50,291 bases of DNA, from contig JACRGJ010000054.1 of assembly GCA_016212425.1 (NCBI GenBank), forward strand, positions 1-50,291, written 5' to 3'. A model generated the notes under the pieces. It searched no databases. It was not told the DNA's origin and saw only the letters and a list, made by a program, of their open reading frames with translations. The position numbers and the translations under genes were made by a program. Every line of letters begins with the position of its first letter. Within the stretch, counting starts at the first letter, position 1. This DNA is from Micrococcales bacterium (GTDB lineage: Bacteria > Actinomycetota > Actinomycetes > Actinomycetales > Microbacteriaceae). Positions 9,588 to 17,341 of this stretch are shown piece after piece.

Positions 9588-11369
9588 GTGCCCCACCTCC
9601 TCGGCGGTGAGCGCCTCTACCTCGAGTACCCCACCCGGGTCGTGTTCGACGGCGTCACCGTGGGACTCGCCGACGGCGACCGGATCGGGGTCGTGGGCCG
9701 CAACGGCGACGGCAAGTCCACGCTGCTCCGCATCCTCGCCGGTCGACAGGAACCGGATGCCGGACGCGTCACCCGGCGCGGCGGCCTCACCCTCGGCATC
9801 CTCGACCAGTCCGACGCCCTGCCGGAGGGCGCGAGCGTGGGCGAGCTGGTGATCGGGGGCCGCGCCGAGCACGAGTGGGCGGGGGAGGCCCGCGTGCGGG
9901 ACGTGATCGGCGGGCTGCTGCCCGGCATCCCCCTCGACGCCCCGGTCGACGACCTCTCGGGCGGGCAGCGCCGCCGCGTCGCCCTCGCCGCGCTGCTGAG
10001 CCATGACTGGGACGTGGTTCTGCTGGACGAGCCGACGAACCACCTCGACATCGAGGGCGTCGACTGGCTGGCCCGACACCTCACCGCCCGGTGGCCGGCG
10101 AACCGCGGCGGGCTCGTCGTCGTCACGCACGACCGGTGGTTCCTGGATGCCGTGTCGACGGCGACGTGGGAGGTGCACGACCGCCTCGTGGAGCCGTTCG
10201 ACGGCGGCTACGCGGCGTACATCCTGCAGCGGGTGGAGCGCGACCGGCAGGCGGCGGCGTCCGAGGCGCGGCGGCAGAACCTCGCCCGCAAGGAGCTCGC
10301 ATGGCTGCGCCGCGGCGCCCCGGCGCGCACGTCGAAGCCGAAGTTCCGCATCGACGCCGCGACCCAGCTGATCGAGGACGTGCCGCCTCCGCGCGATGCC
10401 ATCGCGCTGCAGCGGCTCGCGGTCGCCCGGCTGGGCAAGGATGTCGTCGACCTCCTGGATGCCGGGGTCGCCTACGACGGCCGGCCGGTGATCGAGGACG
10501 TGGAATGGCGGGTCGCTCCAGGGGAGCGCACCGGCATCCTGGGGCGCAACGGCGCCGGGAAGTCGACCCTGCTCGGGCTGGTCTCGGGCGCGATCCTGCC
10601 GACGACGGGGCGGGTGAAGCGGGGGAAGACGGTGCGGATCGGGGTGCTCGACCAGCGTCTCGCCGAGCTCGTCGAGATCGCCGACGACCGGGTCAGCGAC
10701 GTGCTCGGACGCCGCCGAACCGCCTACGCCGTCGGCGACGCCGAGCTGACCCCCGGCCAGTTGCTCGAGCGGCTCGGGTTCCCGAGCGCGCAGCTCTCCA
10801 GCCGGGTGCGCGAGCTCTCCGGCGGGCAGCGCCGTCGCCTCCAGCTGCTGCTCGTGCTGCTGGACGAGCCGAACGTGCTGATCCTCGACGAGCCCACGAA
10901 CGACCTCGACACCGACATGCTCGCCGCGATGGAGGACCTCCTCGACTCCTGGCCGGGCACCCTGCTCGTGGTGAGCCACGACCGGTACTTGATCGAGCGG
11001 GTCACCGACCAGCAGTACGCGGTGCTGGGCGGGCGGATGCGCCACCTTCCCGGCGGCGTGGACGAGTACCTCCGCCTCGCGGCGGAAGGGCCCGGCGCTC
11101 CCGAGCCGGCGTCTCGGCAGCTCACCGCCCCGCCCGCGGTCCTCTCCGGAGCCGACCGGCGTGCGGCGCAGAAGGAGCTCGCCTCCCTCGACCGCCGCCT
11201 CGCGAAACACGGCGAGCGCATCGCCGCGGCGCACGCGGCATTCGCCGCCGCCGACCAGTCCGACTACGAGCTCCTCGGCCGCATGCAGCACGAGCTCGCG
11301 GCCCTCGACGCGGAAAACCTGGCGCTGGAGGAGCGCTGGATCGCCCTCAGCGAGCAGCTCGAGGCCTGA
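9588..11369 (+). CDS. ABC-F family ATPase (ribosome-associated type)
   Basis: Two ABC cassettes are present in one 593-residue chain with no membrane segment. Walker A motifs are GRNGDGKS (37-44) and GRNGAGKS (319-326). Signatures are LSGGQRRRVALAALL and LSGGQRRRLQLLLVLL, and the Walker B motifs read LLDEPTNHLD and ILDEPTNDLD. The linker between them is charged and helical, as in ABC-F proteins that act on the ribosome (translation factor or antibiotic protection). A coiled-coil tail (about 515-593) resembles Uup. The start GTG at 9588 puts PHLLGGERLYLEYPTR at the N-terminus as in relatives; an upstream TTG at 9543 has no support. Spacing from ispE is 133 bases, largely C-rich and featureless. 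Confidence 0.9.
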   Translation: MPHLLGGERLYLEYPTRVVFDGVTVGLADGDRIGVVGRNGDGKSTLLRILAGRQEPDAGRVTRRGGLTLGILDQSDALPEGASVGELVIGGRAEHEWAGEARVRDVIGGLLPGIPLDAPVDDLSGGQRRRVALAALLSHDWDVVLLDEPTNHLDIEGVDWLARHLTARWPANRGGLVVVTHDRWFLDAVSTATWEVHDRLVEPFDGGYAAYILQRVERDRQAAASEARRQNLARKELAWLRRGAPARTSKPKFRIDAATQLIEDVPPPRDAIALQRLAVARLGKDVVDLLDAGVAYDGRPVIEDVEWRVAPGERTGILGRNGAGKSTLLGLVSGAILPTTGRVKRGKTVRIGVLDQRLAELVEIADDRVSDVLGRRRTAYAVGDAELTPGQLLERLGFPSAQLSSRVRELSGGQRRRLQLLLVLLDEPNVLILDEPTNDLDTDMLAAMEDLLDSWPGTLLVVSHDRYLIERVTDQQYAVLGGRMRHLPGGVDEYLRLAAEGPGAPEPASRQLTAPPAVLSGADRRAAQKELASLDRRLAKHGERIAAAHAAFAAADQSDYELLGRMQHELAALDAENLALEERWIALSEQLEA

Positions 11370-11401
11370 GCCCCGCACCCGCGCGCGGCACCATCGGGTC
11401 C

Positions 11402-11407
11402 TACCAT
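11402..11407 (+). promoter_or_regulatory. Leaderless -10 box of the TMEM175-type gene (TACCAT)
   Basis: TACCAT ends six bases before the ATG at 11414. Confidence 0.5.
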
Positions 11408-11413
11408 GACGCC

Positions 11414-12148
11414 ATGGGCGACACCGCCGATCGCTACAGCCGCGACATCCAGCAGGGTGACCGGGGGATCGCCCTGGATCGCATCCTGTTCTTCACCGAC
11501 GCGGTCTTCGCCATCGCCATCACCCTGTTGGTGATCGACCTCACGGTGCGCACGGTCGGCGCTGACGGGAAGGAGCTGTCCACCGCGACCATCGCGACCG
11601 AGATGCTGCAGGCGTTGCCCGACTACGCGGCCTACGTGATCAGCTTCTTCGTGATCGGCGCCACCTGGGCCGCGCACCACCAGAACTTCTCGCTGCTGGC
11701 GCGCTGGGATACGGCGCTGAAGTGGGTGAACCTGCTGCTGCTGCTGTTCGTGGCCTTCCTGCCCTTCCCGACGCGGATGCTCTTCTCCGGCGACGGGGAC
11801 ATCCAGCACGTGCAGTACACCTTCTACGCGGGCACCGTACTGGCGATCGGCCTCATCCAGCTCTGGATGTGGCGGGTCGTCCGGGTGCGGGGGCTCCTCG
11901 ACGTCGACCGGGTTGACCGGCGGATCTACCGCTACGAGCAGCGGCAGATCGCCGTGACGCCCGCGGTGTTCGGCTTCGGGTTGGTGCTGGAGTTCACGGT
12001 GGGCTCGCCCTGGTCGCTCTACGTCTGGTTCCTGCAGGTGCCGCTGAGCTTCCTCGCCGGACGCTTCGAGCCGCGCGAGCCGGAAGCGGCCGCGTCTCAG
12101 TCGAAGTCGAGGCTCAGGGTGCGCAGCAGGCCGGCGAGACGTTCCTGA
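11414..12148 (+). CDS. TMEM175/DUF1211-type membrane protein, putative potassium channel
   Basis: The 244-residue product has about six hydrophobic helices. Helix 1 contains the hallmark region R-x3-FTD-AVFAIAITLLVIDL (residues 23-42); the family's FSD triad reads FTD here (27-29). Bacterial TMEM175 proteins are single-repeat potassium-selective channels. The charged tail after residue 210 (FEPREPEAAASQSKSRLR) extends into the 3' part of the convergent marR-type gene, overlapping it by 52 bases. Proximity to kup hints at a potassium theme, but no direct link is shown. Start set by the TACCAT box. Confidence 0.85.
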   Translation: MGDTADRYSRDIQQGDRGIALDRILFFTDAVFAIAITLLVIDLTVRTVGADGKELSTATIATEMLQALPDYAAYVISFFVIGATWAAHHQNFSLLARWDTALKWVNLLLLLFVAFLPFPTRMLFSGDGDIQHVQYTFYAGTVLAIGLIQLWMWRVVRVRGLLDVDRVDRRIYRYEQRQIAVTPAVFGFGLVLEFTVGSPWSLYVWFLQVPLSFLAGRFEPREPEAAASQSKSRLRVRSRPARRS

Positions 12149-12588
12149 TCGCCCGCGGGGAGCCCGTCGAGCAGGGTGGCCTCCGCGTCGAGCAGCAGGC
12201 GGATCGCTCCGTCGACCCGCTCCCGCCCCCGGTCGGTCATGACGACCAGGATCCCGCGACCGTCGTGGGGGTCGGTGCGTCGCTCGACGAGCCCGCGCTC
12301 GGCGAGCCGGTCGATGCGGTAGGTCATGGTGCCGCTGGAGACGAGGGTCTGCTGCAGCAGCCCGGCCGGGCGCAGCTGGTACGGGGACCCGGCGCGGCGG
12401 AGGGCGCTCAGCACATCGAATTCGCCCGGCTCGAGCCCCGAAGCCTCGAAGGCGGCCCGGCGCTCGCGGTCGAGGTGTCGCGCGAGCCTGCTGACCCGGG
12501 AGAGCACCTGCAGCGGCGCGAAGTCGAGGTCGGGCCGTTCCCGTGTCCACGCCTGCACGATCCGGTCAACTTCGTCGGCGGGGGGCAT
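12097..12588 (-). CDS. MarR family transcriptional regulator
   Basis: The 163-residue protein has the MarR winged-helix core: helix FDVLSALRRAG (57-67), recognition region PAGLLQQTLVSSGTMTYRIDRLAERGLVERR (about 73-103) and the wing DPHDGRGILVVMTDRG. MarR proteins bind as dimers to operators in their own or neighbouring promoters and release on binding phenolic or oxidative ligands. It is divergent from kup (172 bases apart), so it may control kup, itself, or neither. Its 3' end overlaps the convergent channel gene by 52 bases, so transcription of one crosses the other. Confidence 0.9.
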   Translation of the reverse strand: MPPADEVDRIVQAWTRERPDLDFAPLQVLSRVSRLARHLDRERRAAFEASGLEPGEFDVLSALRRAGSPYQLRPAGLLQQTLVSSGTMTYRIDRLAERGLVERRTDPHDGRGILVVMTDRGRERVDGAIRLLLDAEATLLDGLPAGDQERLAGLLRTLSLDFD

Positions 12589-12691
12589 CCCTCATCTTCC
12601 CGCATGGCCCCCCTGTACCAGGCGCGGCGCTCCCCGGTTGTTCGAATGCAGCTGCCCGCCACCCGAGGGATGAGGCGCCGCGGCGAGCGCG

Positions 12692-12728
12692 GGTCCGTGA
12701 GGCGGCCGCGTCGGCTCCTCACCGGACC
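12692..12728 (+). promoter_or_regulatory. Hairpin in the kup leader
   Basis: GGTCCGTGAGG (12692-12702) pairs with CCTCACCGGACC (12717-12728) with one bulged base, enclosing a 14-base loop, 32 bases before the kup start. It could be a leader control element or a terminator. No run of T follows. I could not match it to the c-di-AMP riboswitch that controls some kup genes. Confidence 0.45.
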
Positions 12729-12760
12729 GGGACAGCCCCTGGACATGCAAGGATCGGCCG

Positions 12761-14707
12761 GTGCGAAGACTCTCGGGGGCATCGACGCCCGGCGTGGGTG
12801 TGGCTGGACGGAGCACGCTGGCCCTCGCGGCGCTCGGAGTCGTGTTCGGCGACATCGGCACCAGTCCGCTGTACGCGATGCGCACGGTGTTCGCGCTCGA
12901 CGGCGGGGTGATCAAGCCGAGCGCCGAAGACGTCTACGGAGTGATCTCGCTCATCTTCTGGAGCGCCACGGTCATCGTCTCCGTCAAGTACCTGGCCATC
13001 CTGACCCGCGCCGACAACGAGGGCGAGGGCGGTGTCATGGCCCTGACCGCGCTCGGGGGGCGCCTGTGGGCATCCCGTCGCCCGGGAGCGGGAGCGCGAG
13101 CGGGAGCCGGGGTGATCGTGGTGGTCGGGATCGTCGGGGTGGCGCTGTTCTACGGCGACTCGGTGATCACCCCGGCGATCAGCGTGCTTTCCGCCGTGGA
13201 GGGTCTGCAGATCGCTGCTCCCGGAGTGAAGCCGGCGGTACTGCCGATCGCGGTGGTCATCCTCGCCGCGCTGTTCGCGGTGCAGCGCTACGGCACCGGC
13301 CGGGTCGGGTCATTCTTCGGGCCCGTCATGCTGCTCTGGTTCGCGGTGCTGGCCCTCACCGGCATCACCGGGATCGTGCGCTACCCGGCGGTGCTGGTCG
13401 GGTTGTCGCCGACCTTTGCGGTCGGCTTCGTTGTGGCTCATCCCTTCCTCGCCTTCGTGGCGATGGGCGCGGTGGTGCTCGTCGTCACCGGGGCGGAAGC
13501 GCTGTACGCGGATATGGGTCACTTCGGCCGTCGCCCCATAGCCCGCGCGTGGTTCGCCGTGGTGTTCCCGGCACTGATGCTGAACTATCTGGGTCAAGCG
13601 GCGCTCATCCTCAACCAGCCCGAGGCTCGTCTGGATCCGTTCTTCCTTCTCTTCCCGAGCTGGGCCACGATTCCGGTGGTCGTGCTCGCCACCGCCGCCA
13701 CCGTCATCGCCAGCCAGGCGGTGATATCGGGAGCCTTCTCGCTGTCCCGCCAGGCCATGCGGCTGGGGTTGCTGCCCCCGCTCACCGTGCGCCAGACCTC
13801 CCAGCGCGAGGGCGGCCAGATCTACCTTCCCGCCATCAACCTGCTGCTCTTCGTCGCCGTGCTCGCAGTCACCATCGCCTTCGCGTCCTCCGCGAGCCTC
13901 GCGACCGCCTACGGGGTGTCGGTCACCGGTGCGCTGCTGGTCGACACCGTCCTGTTGCTGGTCGTCAGCCGGATGCTGTGGCGCTGGCGGATCTGGAAGC
14001 TCGTTCTCGCGGGGGTCGCCTTCGGAACCCTCGAGTTGCTGTTTCTTGCGGCGAACCTGTCGAAGGTCGCCAGCGGGGGGTGGCTTCCGCTGCTGATCGC
14101 GGCCGCGGTGGTGCTCGCGATGACGACCTGGCAACGCGGTCGCGCGATCGTGCAGGCGAACCGCCGACGCAGTGAGGGTTCGCTCGCCGAGTTCGTGGAG
14201 GAGGTGCGCCGCAGCAAGGTGCCCCGCGTCCGCGGTGTGGGAGTGTTCCCGCATCCGGACAAGGACACCACGCCGCTGGCCCTGCGCGCGAACTTCGACC
14301 ACAATCACGTGCTCCACGAGCACGTGGTGATCGTCAGCGTCGTCATCGCCGCCGTGCCGCACGTGCCCGTCGACGAGGCGTTCAGCTTCGACGAGCTCGG
14401 CTACGCCGGGGACGGCATCGAGCATCTGACCATCCGCTTCGGCTTCTCCGACGAGCCCGACATTCCTGCAGCGCTCCGCGCCGCCGCTCGGTCCAAGTCC
14501 CCGGACCGGGAACTGCGGGCGGAGCACATGAACGAGGTGTCGTACTTCGTCTCGCGTGGTGCGCTGCGCGCGACAGCATCAAGCGGGATGCCGCGGTGGC
14601 GCACCAGACTGTTTCTCGCCTTGGCCCATAATGCGGCGGATCCCGCGTCGCGCTTTGGCTTCCCTCCGGAGCACACGGTGACGATGGGCAGCGACATCGG
14701 CATCTGA
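12761..14707 (+). CDS. kup: KUP-type low-affinity potassium uptake protein
   Basis: Kup imports potassium by proton symport. The 648-residue protein has the family signature LGVVFGDIGTSPLYAM near residue 26, then NEGEGGVMALTAL and FYGDSVITPAISVLSAVEGL. Twelve membrane helices extend to about residue 460, followed by a soluble C-terminal domain with a predicted strand-rich end (RFGFPPEHTVTMGSDIGI). The GTG at 12761 follows AAGGAT, which serves either as ribosome binding site or, six bases from the start, as a -10 box. It is divergent from the MarR gene and followed by tRNA-Gln after 36 bases. Confidence 0.95.
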   Translation: MRRLSGASTPGVGVAGRSTLALAALGVVFGDIGTSPLYAMRTVFALDGGVIKPSAEDVYGVISLIFWSATVIVSVKYLAILTRADNEGEGGVMALTALGGRLWASRRPGAGARAGAGVIVVVGIVGVALFYGDSVITPAISVLSAVEGLQIAAPGVKPAVLPIAVVILAALFAVQRYGTGRVGSFFGPVMLLWFAVLALTGITGIVRYPAVLVGLSPTFAVGFVVAHPFLAFVAMGAVVLVVTGAEALYADMGHFGRRPIARAWFAVVFPALMLNYLGQAALILNQPEARLDPFFLLFPSWATIPVVVLATAATVIASQAVISGAFSLSRQAMRLGLLPPLTVRQTSQREGGQIYLPAINLLLFVAVLAVTIAFASSASLATAYGVSVTGALLVDTVLLLVVSRMLWRWRIWKLVLAGVAFGTLELLFLAANLSKVASGGWLPLLIAAAVVLAMTTWQRGRAIVQANRRRSEGSLAEFVEEVRRSKVPRVRGVGVFPHPDKDTTPLALRANFDHNHVLHEHVVIVSVVIAAVPHVPVDEAFSFDELGYAGDGIEHLTIRFGFSDEPDIPAALRAAARSKSPDRELRAEHMNEVSYFVSRGALRATASSGMPRWRTRLFLALAHNAADPASRFGFPPEHTVTMGSDIGI

Positions 14708-14743
14708 TGCAACACGGGGCGACTGCCAGACTGGTCGACGCGA

Positions 14744-14815
14744 TCCGCTGTGGTGTAACGGCAGCACGACGGCCTTTGGAGCCGTTAGGTCCAGGTTCGA
14801 ATCCTGGCGGCGGAG
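14744..14815 (+). tRNA. tRNA-Gln (anticodon TTG)
   Basis: A 72-base cloverleaf: acceptor TCCGCTG (14744-14750) pairs with CGGCGGA (14808-14814) with one T-G pair. The anticodon stem ACGGC/GCCGT encloses the loop CTTTGGA with anticodon TTG, and the T arm CCAGG-TTCGAAT-CCTGG is perfect. The discriminator is G and CCA is not encoded. In many actinobacteria tRNA-Gln lies just upstream of glmU; here about 8.6 kb of accessory genes separate them. Confidence 0.96.
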
Positions 14816-14818
14816 CGG

Positions 14819-14845
14819 AGGGCGATTCGGGGGCTATCGCGCCCT
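14819..14845 (+). terminator. Probable terminator hairpin after tRNA-Gln
   Basis: AGGGC/GCCCT plus GAT/ATC form an interrupted stem with a 9-base loop immediately after the tRNA; the following GATTGACTCT is only mildly T-rich. Confidence 0.45.
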
Positions 14846-15035
14846 GATTGACTCTGCACGATAGTCGACTTTCCGGTCACCGGAGTTGACAGGTCTGTCC
14901 ACGAACGATCTGCCCACCGGCGGCCATGCCATGCCGGTCCGATTCGCCACGACGACCGGGCGTCGATCGCTCTGCACTGTCGAGAGGGCCTGCGAAGCGA
15001 CCAGAGCTGTCGCGGCCGTCATCACCGTGCAACGT

Positions 15036-15070
15036 CGGCTGCCGGATCCGCGGCGCGGATCCGGCAGCCG
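15036..15070 (-). terminator. Perfect 17-bp hairpin terminator of the fasciclin gene
   Basis: CGGCTGCCGGATCCGCG at 15036-15052 is exactly complementary to 15054-15070 around a single central base. It begins 18 bases after the fasciclin stop codon on the minus strand. There is no U tract, which is usual for terminators in this GC-rich group. Confidence 0.8.
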
Positions 15071-15088
15071 CTCGTGCTCGCCGGGGGC

Positions 15089-15703
15089 TTACGCCCCGAG
15101 GCTCGCGGGCAGCAGCACGCGGTCGATGGTGTGGATCACCCCGTTCGACGCCCTGATGTTCAGGCCCGAGAGCACGAGGCGCGGGTCGGCGAAGCGCGGA
15201 TTCTCATCCCGCAGGGTGAGGAGCCGGGGCCGGATGACGCTGCCGTTCGCGGTGGTGATGCTGCGCGAGAGCAGCACGCTGATCGGGCCGAGCGCCTTCC
15301 CGGCCACGACGTGCCCGAGCAGGATGCTGCTGATCGCGGGCACGCCGAGCGGCACGATCGCAGCGAGCGCGGCGGCCTCGCTGGCCGGTGCGGCGCCGGT
15401 CAGGTCGGTGACCAGGCGGAGGAAGGCCGCATCGTTCGGCGCGAAGACCGTGAACCGCCCCGTCGGGTCGGCGAGGGTCGAGGCGAGCCCGGTGACGGTC
15501 AGCGCCTGGATGAGGATGTCGTAGTCGGCCGGGTTGCTGTCCGGGGTGCCACCGCCGGATGCCGCGACCGCGACATCGACGATGGTGCCGGCGGGGGCGC
15601 CGTAGTTCTGCCGCGGCGAGGCCGAGGCGGGGGCGGCGGTGAGGGCCACCAGTGCTCCGGCCGCGACGACGGCGGCGAGGGTGGTGACGAGGCGTGAGCG
15701 CAC
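15089..15703 (-). CDS. Secreted fasciclin (FAS1) domain protein, MPT70-like
   Basis: The 204-residue precursor has a Sec signal peptide (residues 1-28: MRSR, a hydrophobic core, then cleavage after Ala28 in APASA). One FAS1 domain follows: ALTVTGLASTLADPTGRFTV, FAPNDAAFLRL and the closing H-box region IRASNGVIHTIDRVLLP. FAS1 proteins mediate adhesion; MPT70/MPT83 of Mycobacterium tuberculosis are the best-known actinobacterial examples. The GTG at 15703 has a clear AAGGAG site seven bases upstream. It is divergent from a SigK-like sigma factor and RskA-like anti-sigma factor, the pair known to control MPT70/83, so the same circuit is likely here. A perfect hairpin terminates it. Confidence 0.88.
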   Translation of the reverse strand: MRSRLVTTLAAVVAAGALVALTAAPASASPRQNYGAPAGTIVDVAVAASGGGTPDSNPADYDILIQALTVTGLASTLADPTGRFTVFAPNDAAFLRLVTDLTGAAPASEAAALAAIVPLGVPAISSILLGHVVAGKALGPISVLLSRSITTANGSVIRPRLLTLRDENPRFADPRLVLSGLNIRASNGVIHTIDRVLLPASLGA

Positions 15704-16060
15704 GAGCGTGCTCCTTCGAACGATCGGACGCAGGCGATCGGTCGGGTCGACAGGGCGACGGGGCCGGGGGTGATGGAGGTGCCGGCGCGCTGCGGTGACC
15801 CGAGCGTACGACCACTCCGCGCACTCCGCCAGACCCGCGATCCGATCGACCAGGGTGCATCCGGATCGGCCGTCCAGGGGGAAGTGACTAGTGGCGGATC
15901 TCTGCAGCTCGGGAAGCTGCGCACAGCAGGAATCGGCACGACGGACGGCGGGGATCGGGGCGGTGCATCGGGGTGATGGCGCTCCGGTCCCCGCCGTCCG
16001 GGTTCTACGGTGAACGCAGCACACCGGGACGACCGGCAGAGACGGCGAGGAGCACGGTCC
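15704..16060. other. 357-base divergent regulatory region with inverted repeats
   Basis: No gene is seen. It separates fasciclin from the sigma factor gene. It contains a 6-bp dyad GCAGCT/AGCTGC (15904-15920), a 13-bp perfect inverted repeat (15942-15954 with 15988-16000), and the 10-mer GGGGTGATGG twice, at 15767-15776 and 15970-15979. I could not place an ECF-type promoter with confidence. Confidence 0.6.
15942..16000 (+). promoter_or_regulatory. 13-bp inverted repeat upstream of the sigma factor gene
   Basis: CGGACGGCGGGGA (15942-15954) is exactly complementary to TCCCCGCCGTCCG (15988-16000), with a 33-base loop that holds one copy of GGGGTGATGG. It lies 60 bases upstream of the sigma factor start, a place for an operator or a leader structure. 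Confidence 0.5.
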
Positions 16061-16618
16061 GTGGCGGACGACGGGGAGGAGGGCGACCGCCTCAGCGACC
16101 GATTCGTGGCCGGCGATCCGCGTGCCCTTCGCGAGGCGTACGACCGCTGGTCGCCCCTCGTCTACACCCTCGCCATCCGCTCGCTCTCCGATGTCGCCGA
16201 CGCGGAGGAGGCCACCCAGCGCACCTTCGTCGAGGCCTGGCGCTCGCGATCCGGGTACGACCCGCAGCGGGCGCGCCTCGGCGGCTGGCTGGTCGGCATC
16301 GCCAAGCACGAGATCGCCGACGCGCACGAGCAGCGATCCCGCATCGCGCGACTCCAGCAGCGCATCCAGCAGCTGTCGGGTGAGCCGCCGCTCGAGGACG
16401 TCGACCTCGCCGACCGGCTGCTGCTCGCCGATGAGATCGAGAGGCTCGACCCCGCCGCCCGCGCCGTCATCCGCCTCGCCTTCTACGACGACCTCACCCA
16501 CCTGCAGATCGCGGAGCGCCTGAGCATGCCGCTCGGCACGGTCAAGAGCCACATCCGCCGAAGTCTGCAGCGGCTCCGAACTCGACTGGAGGTGACCTAT
16601 GGCGCATCTGGACGATGA
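16061..16618 (+). CDS. sigK: ECF sigma factor, SigK-like
   Basis: The 185-residue protein has sigma region 2 (DRFVAGDPRALREAYDRWSP through DVADAEEATQRTFVEAWRSR, about 10-65) and region 4 (LDPAARAVIRLAFYDDLTHL, IAERLSMPLGTVKSHIRRSL, about 128-172). The GTG at 16061 follows GAGGAG; a longer frame from 16010 has no support. Its gene overlaps the anti-sigma gene by 20 bases, so the two are cotranslated. Partner identity (RskA-like) and the divergent fasciclin gene are the basis for calling it SigK-like. By analogy it is held at the membrane by its anti-sigma factor and released by proteolysis, then transcribes fasciclin-type secreted proteins. Confidence 0.85.
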   Translation: MADDGEEGDRLSDRFVAGDPRALREAYDRWSPLVYTLAIRSLSDVADAEEATQRTFVEAWRSRSGYDPQRARLGGWLVGIAKHEIADAHEQRSRIARLQQRIQQLSGEPPLEDVDLADRLLLADEIERLDPAARAVIRLAFYDDLTHLQIAERLSMPLGTVKSHIRRSLQRLRTRLEVTYGASGR

Positions 16619-17324
16619 CACCATCGCGCTGCTCGCCCTCGGCGAGCCGGCGGATGCGCACGCCGCGGAGCACCTGGCCGAGTGCCCGGACTGCGCCAGG
16701 GAGGTCGGCTCGCTCGCCGAGGCCGCTCGGGTCGGCCGTGAGACGGTCAGCACCGAGCGGCTCGCGAGGCCCGAGCCTCGGGTCTGGGCCGCCATCGCGG
16801 CCGAGATCGGCATCGACACGGAGCCGACGATGCGCCGGGTCGCAGACGCGGATGCGGTGCCCCGTCGGCCGGGTCGCGGTCGGTCGCTCGTGCTGGCTGC
16901 GGTCTCGATCGCGGCGGCGGCGGCCATCGTCGTCACCGGGCTCGTGCTCCTCGTTCCCCGACCGACAGCTCCGCCGGTGCGCGAAGCCGCCGCCGCCCTG
17001 CGCGCCTTCCCGAACTGGCCGGGCGCCGAGGGCACGGCGGTGCTCGAGCGTCAGGCCTCGGGGGACCGGATCCTCCGCATCCGGTTGACTCGCGTCTCGG
17101 TGCCGAGCGGCGACGTCGCCGAGCTGTGGCTCATGGACGTGTCGGCTTCGAAGCTCGTCAGCCTTGGCGACCTGTCCGGATCGAGCGGAGAGTTCGCCGT
17201 GCCGGACGGCGTCGACCTGGCCGCGTACTCCACCGTCGATGTCTCGGCCGAGCCCCCTGACGGCGATCCCGCGCACTCGGGCGACTCCATCGTCCGCGGA
17301 TCCTTGCGGCCTCCGAAGCGCTAG
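16599..17324 (+). CDS. rskA: Membrane anti-sigma factor, RskA-like
   Basis: The 241-residue protein has a cytoplasmic anti-sigma N-terminus with the zinc-type triad His25-x3-Cys29-x2-Cys32. One membrane helix follows (about 96-119), then an extracytoplasmic domain with the RskA_C features FPNWPGAEGTAVLE and VAELWLMDVSASKLVSLG. In mycobacteria RskA binds SigK and is cleaved stepwise (regulated intramembrane proteolysis) to release it. The ATG at 16599 lies inside the sigma gene (20-base overlap) with GGAGGTGACC just upstream. The gene converges with the lipoprotein gene, 17 bases apart. Confidence 0.87.
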   Translation: MAHLDDDTIALLALGEPADAHAAEHLAECPDCAREVGSLAEAARVGRETVSTERLARPEPRVWAAIAAEIGIDTEPTMRRVADADAVPRRPGRGRSLVLAAVSIAAAAAIVVTGLVLLVPRPTAPPVREAAAALRAFPNWPGAEGTAVLERQASGDRILRIRLTRVSVPSGDVAELWLMDVSASKLVSLGDLSGSSGEFAVPDGVDLAAYSTVDVSAEPPDGDPAHSGDSIVRGSLRPPKR

Positions 17325-17341
17325 GTCGCAGGCGGGTCGTC

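Noticed and set aside
9543-9588. TTG at 9543 as start of the ABC-F gene
   Set aside because: The extra 15 residues do not resemble the family N-terminus; GTG at 9588 does.
12589-12760. Kup-type c-di-AMP riboswitch
   Set aside because: A stem is present but I could not find the conserved pattern of the ydaO class.
16010-16061. Upstream start at 16010 for the sigma factor
   Set aside because: No ribosome binding site, while GAGGAG precedes the GTG at 16061, which also gives the usual length.
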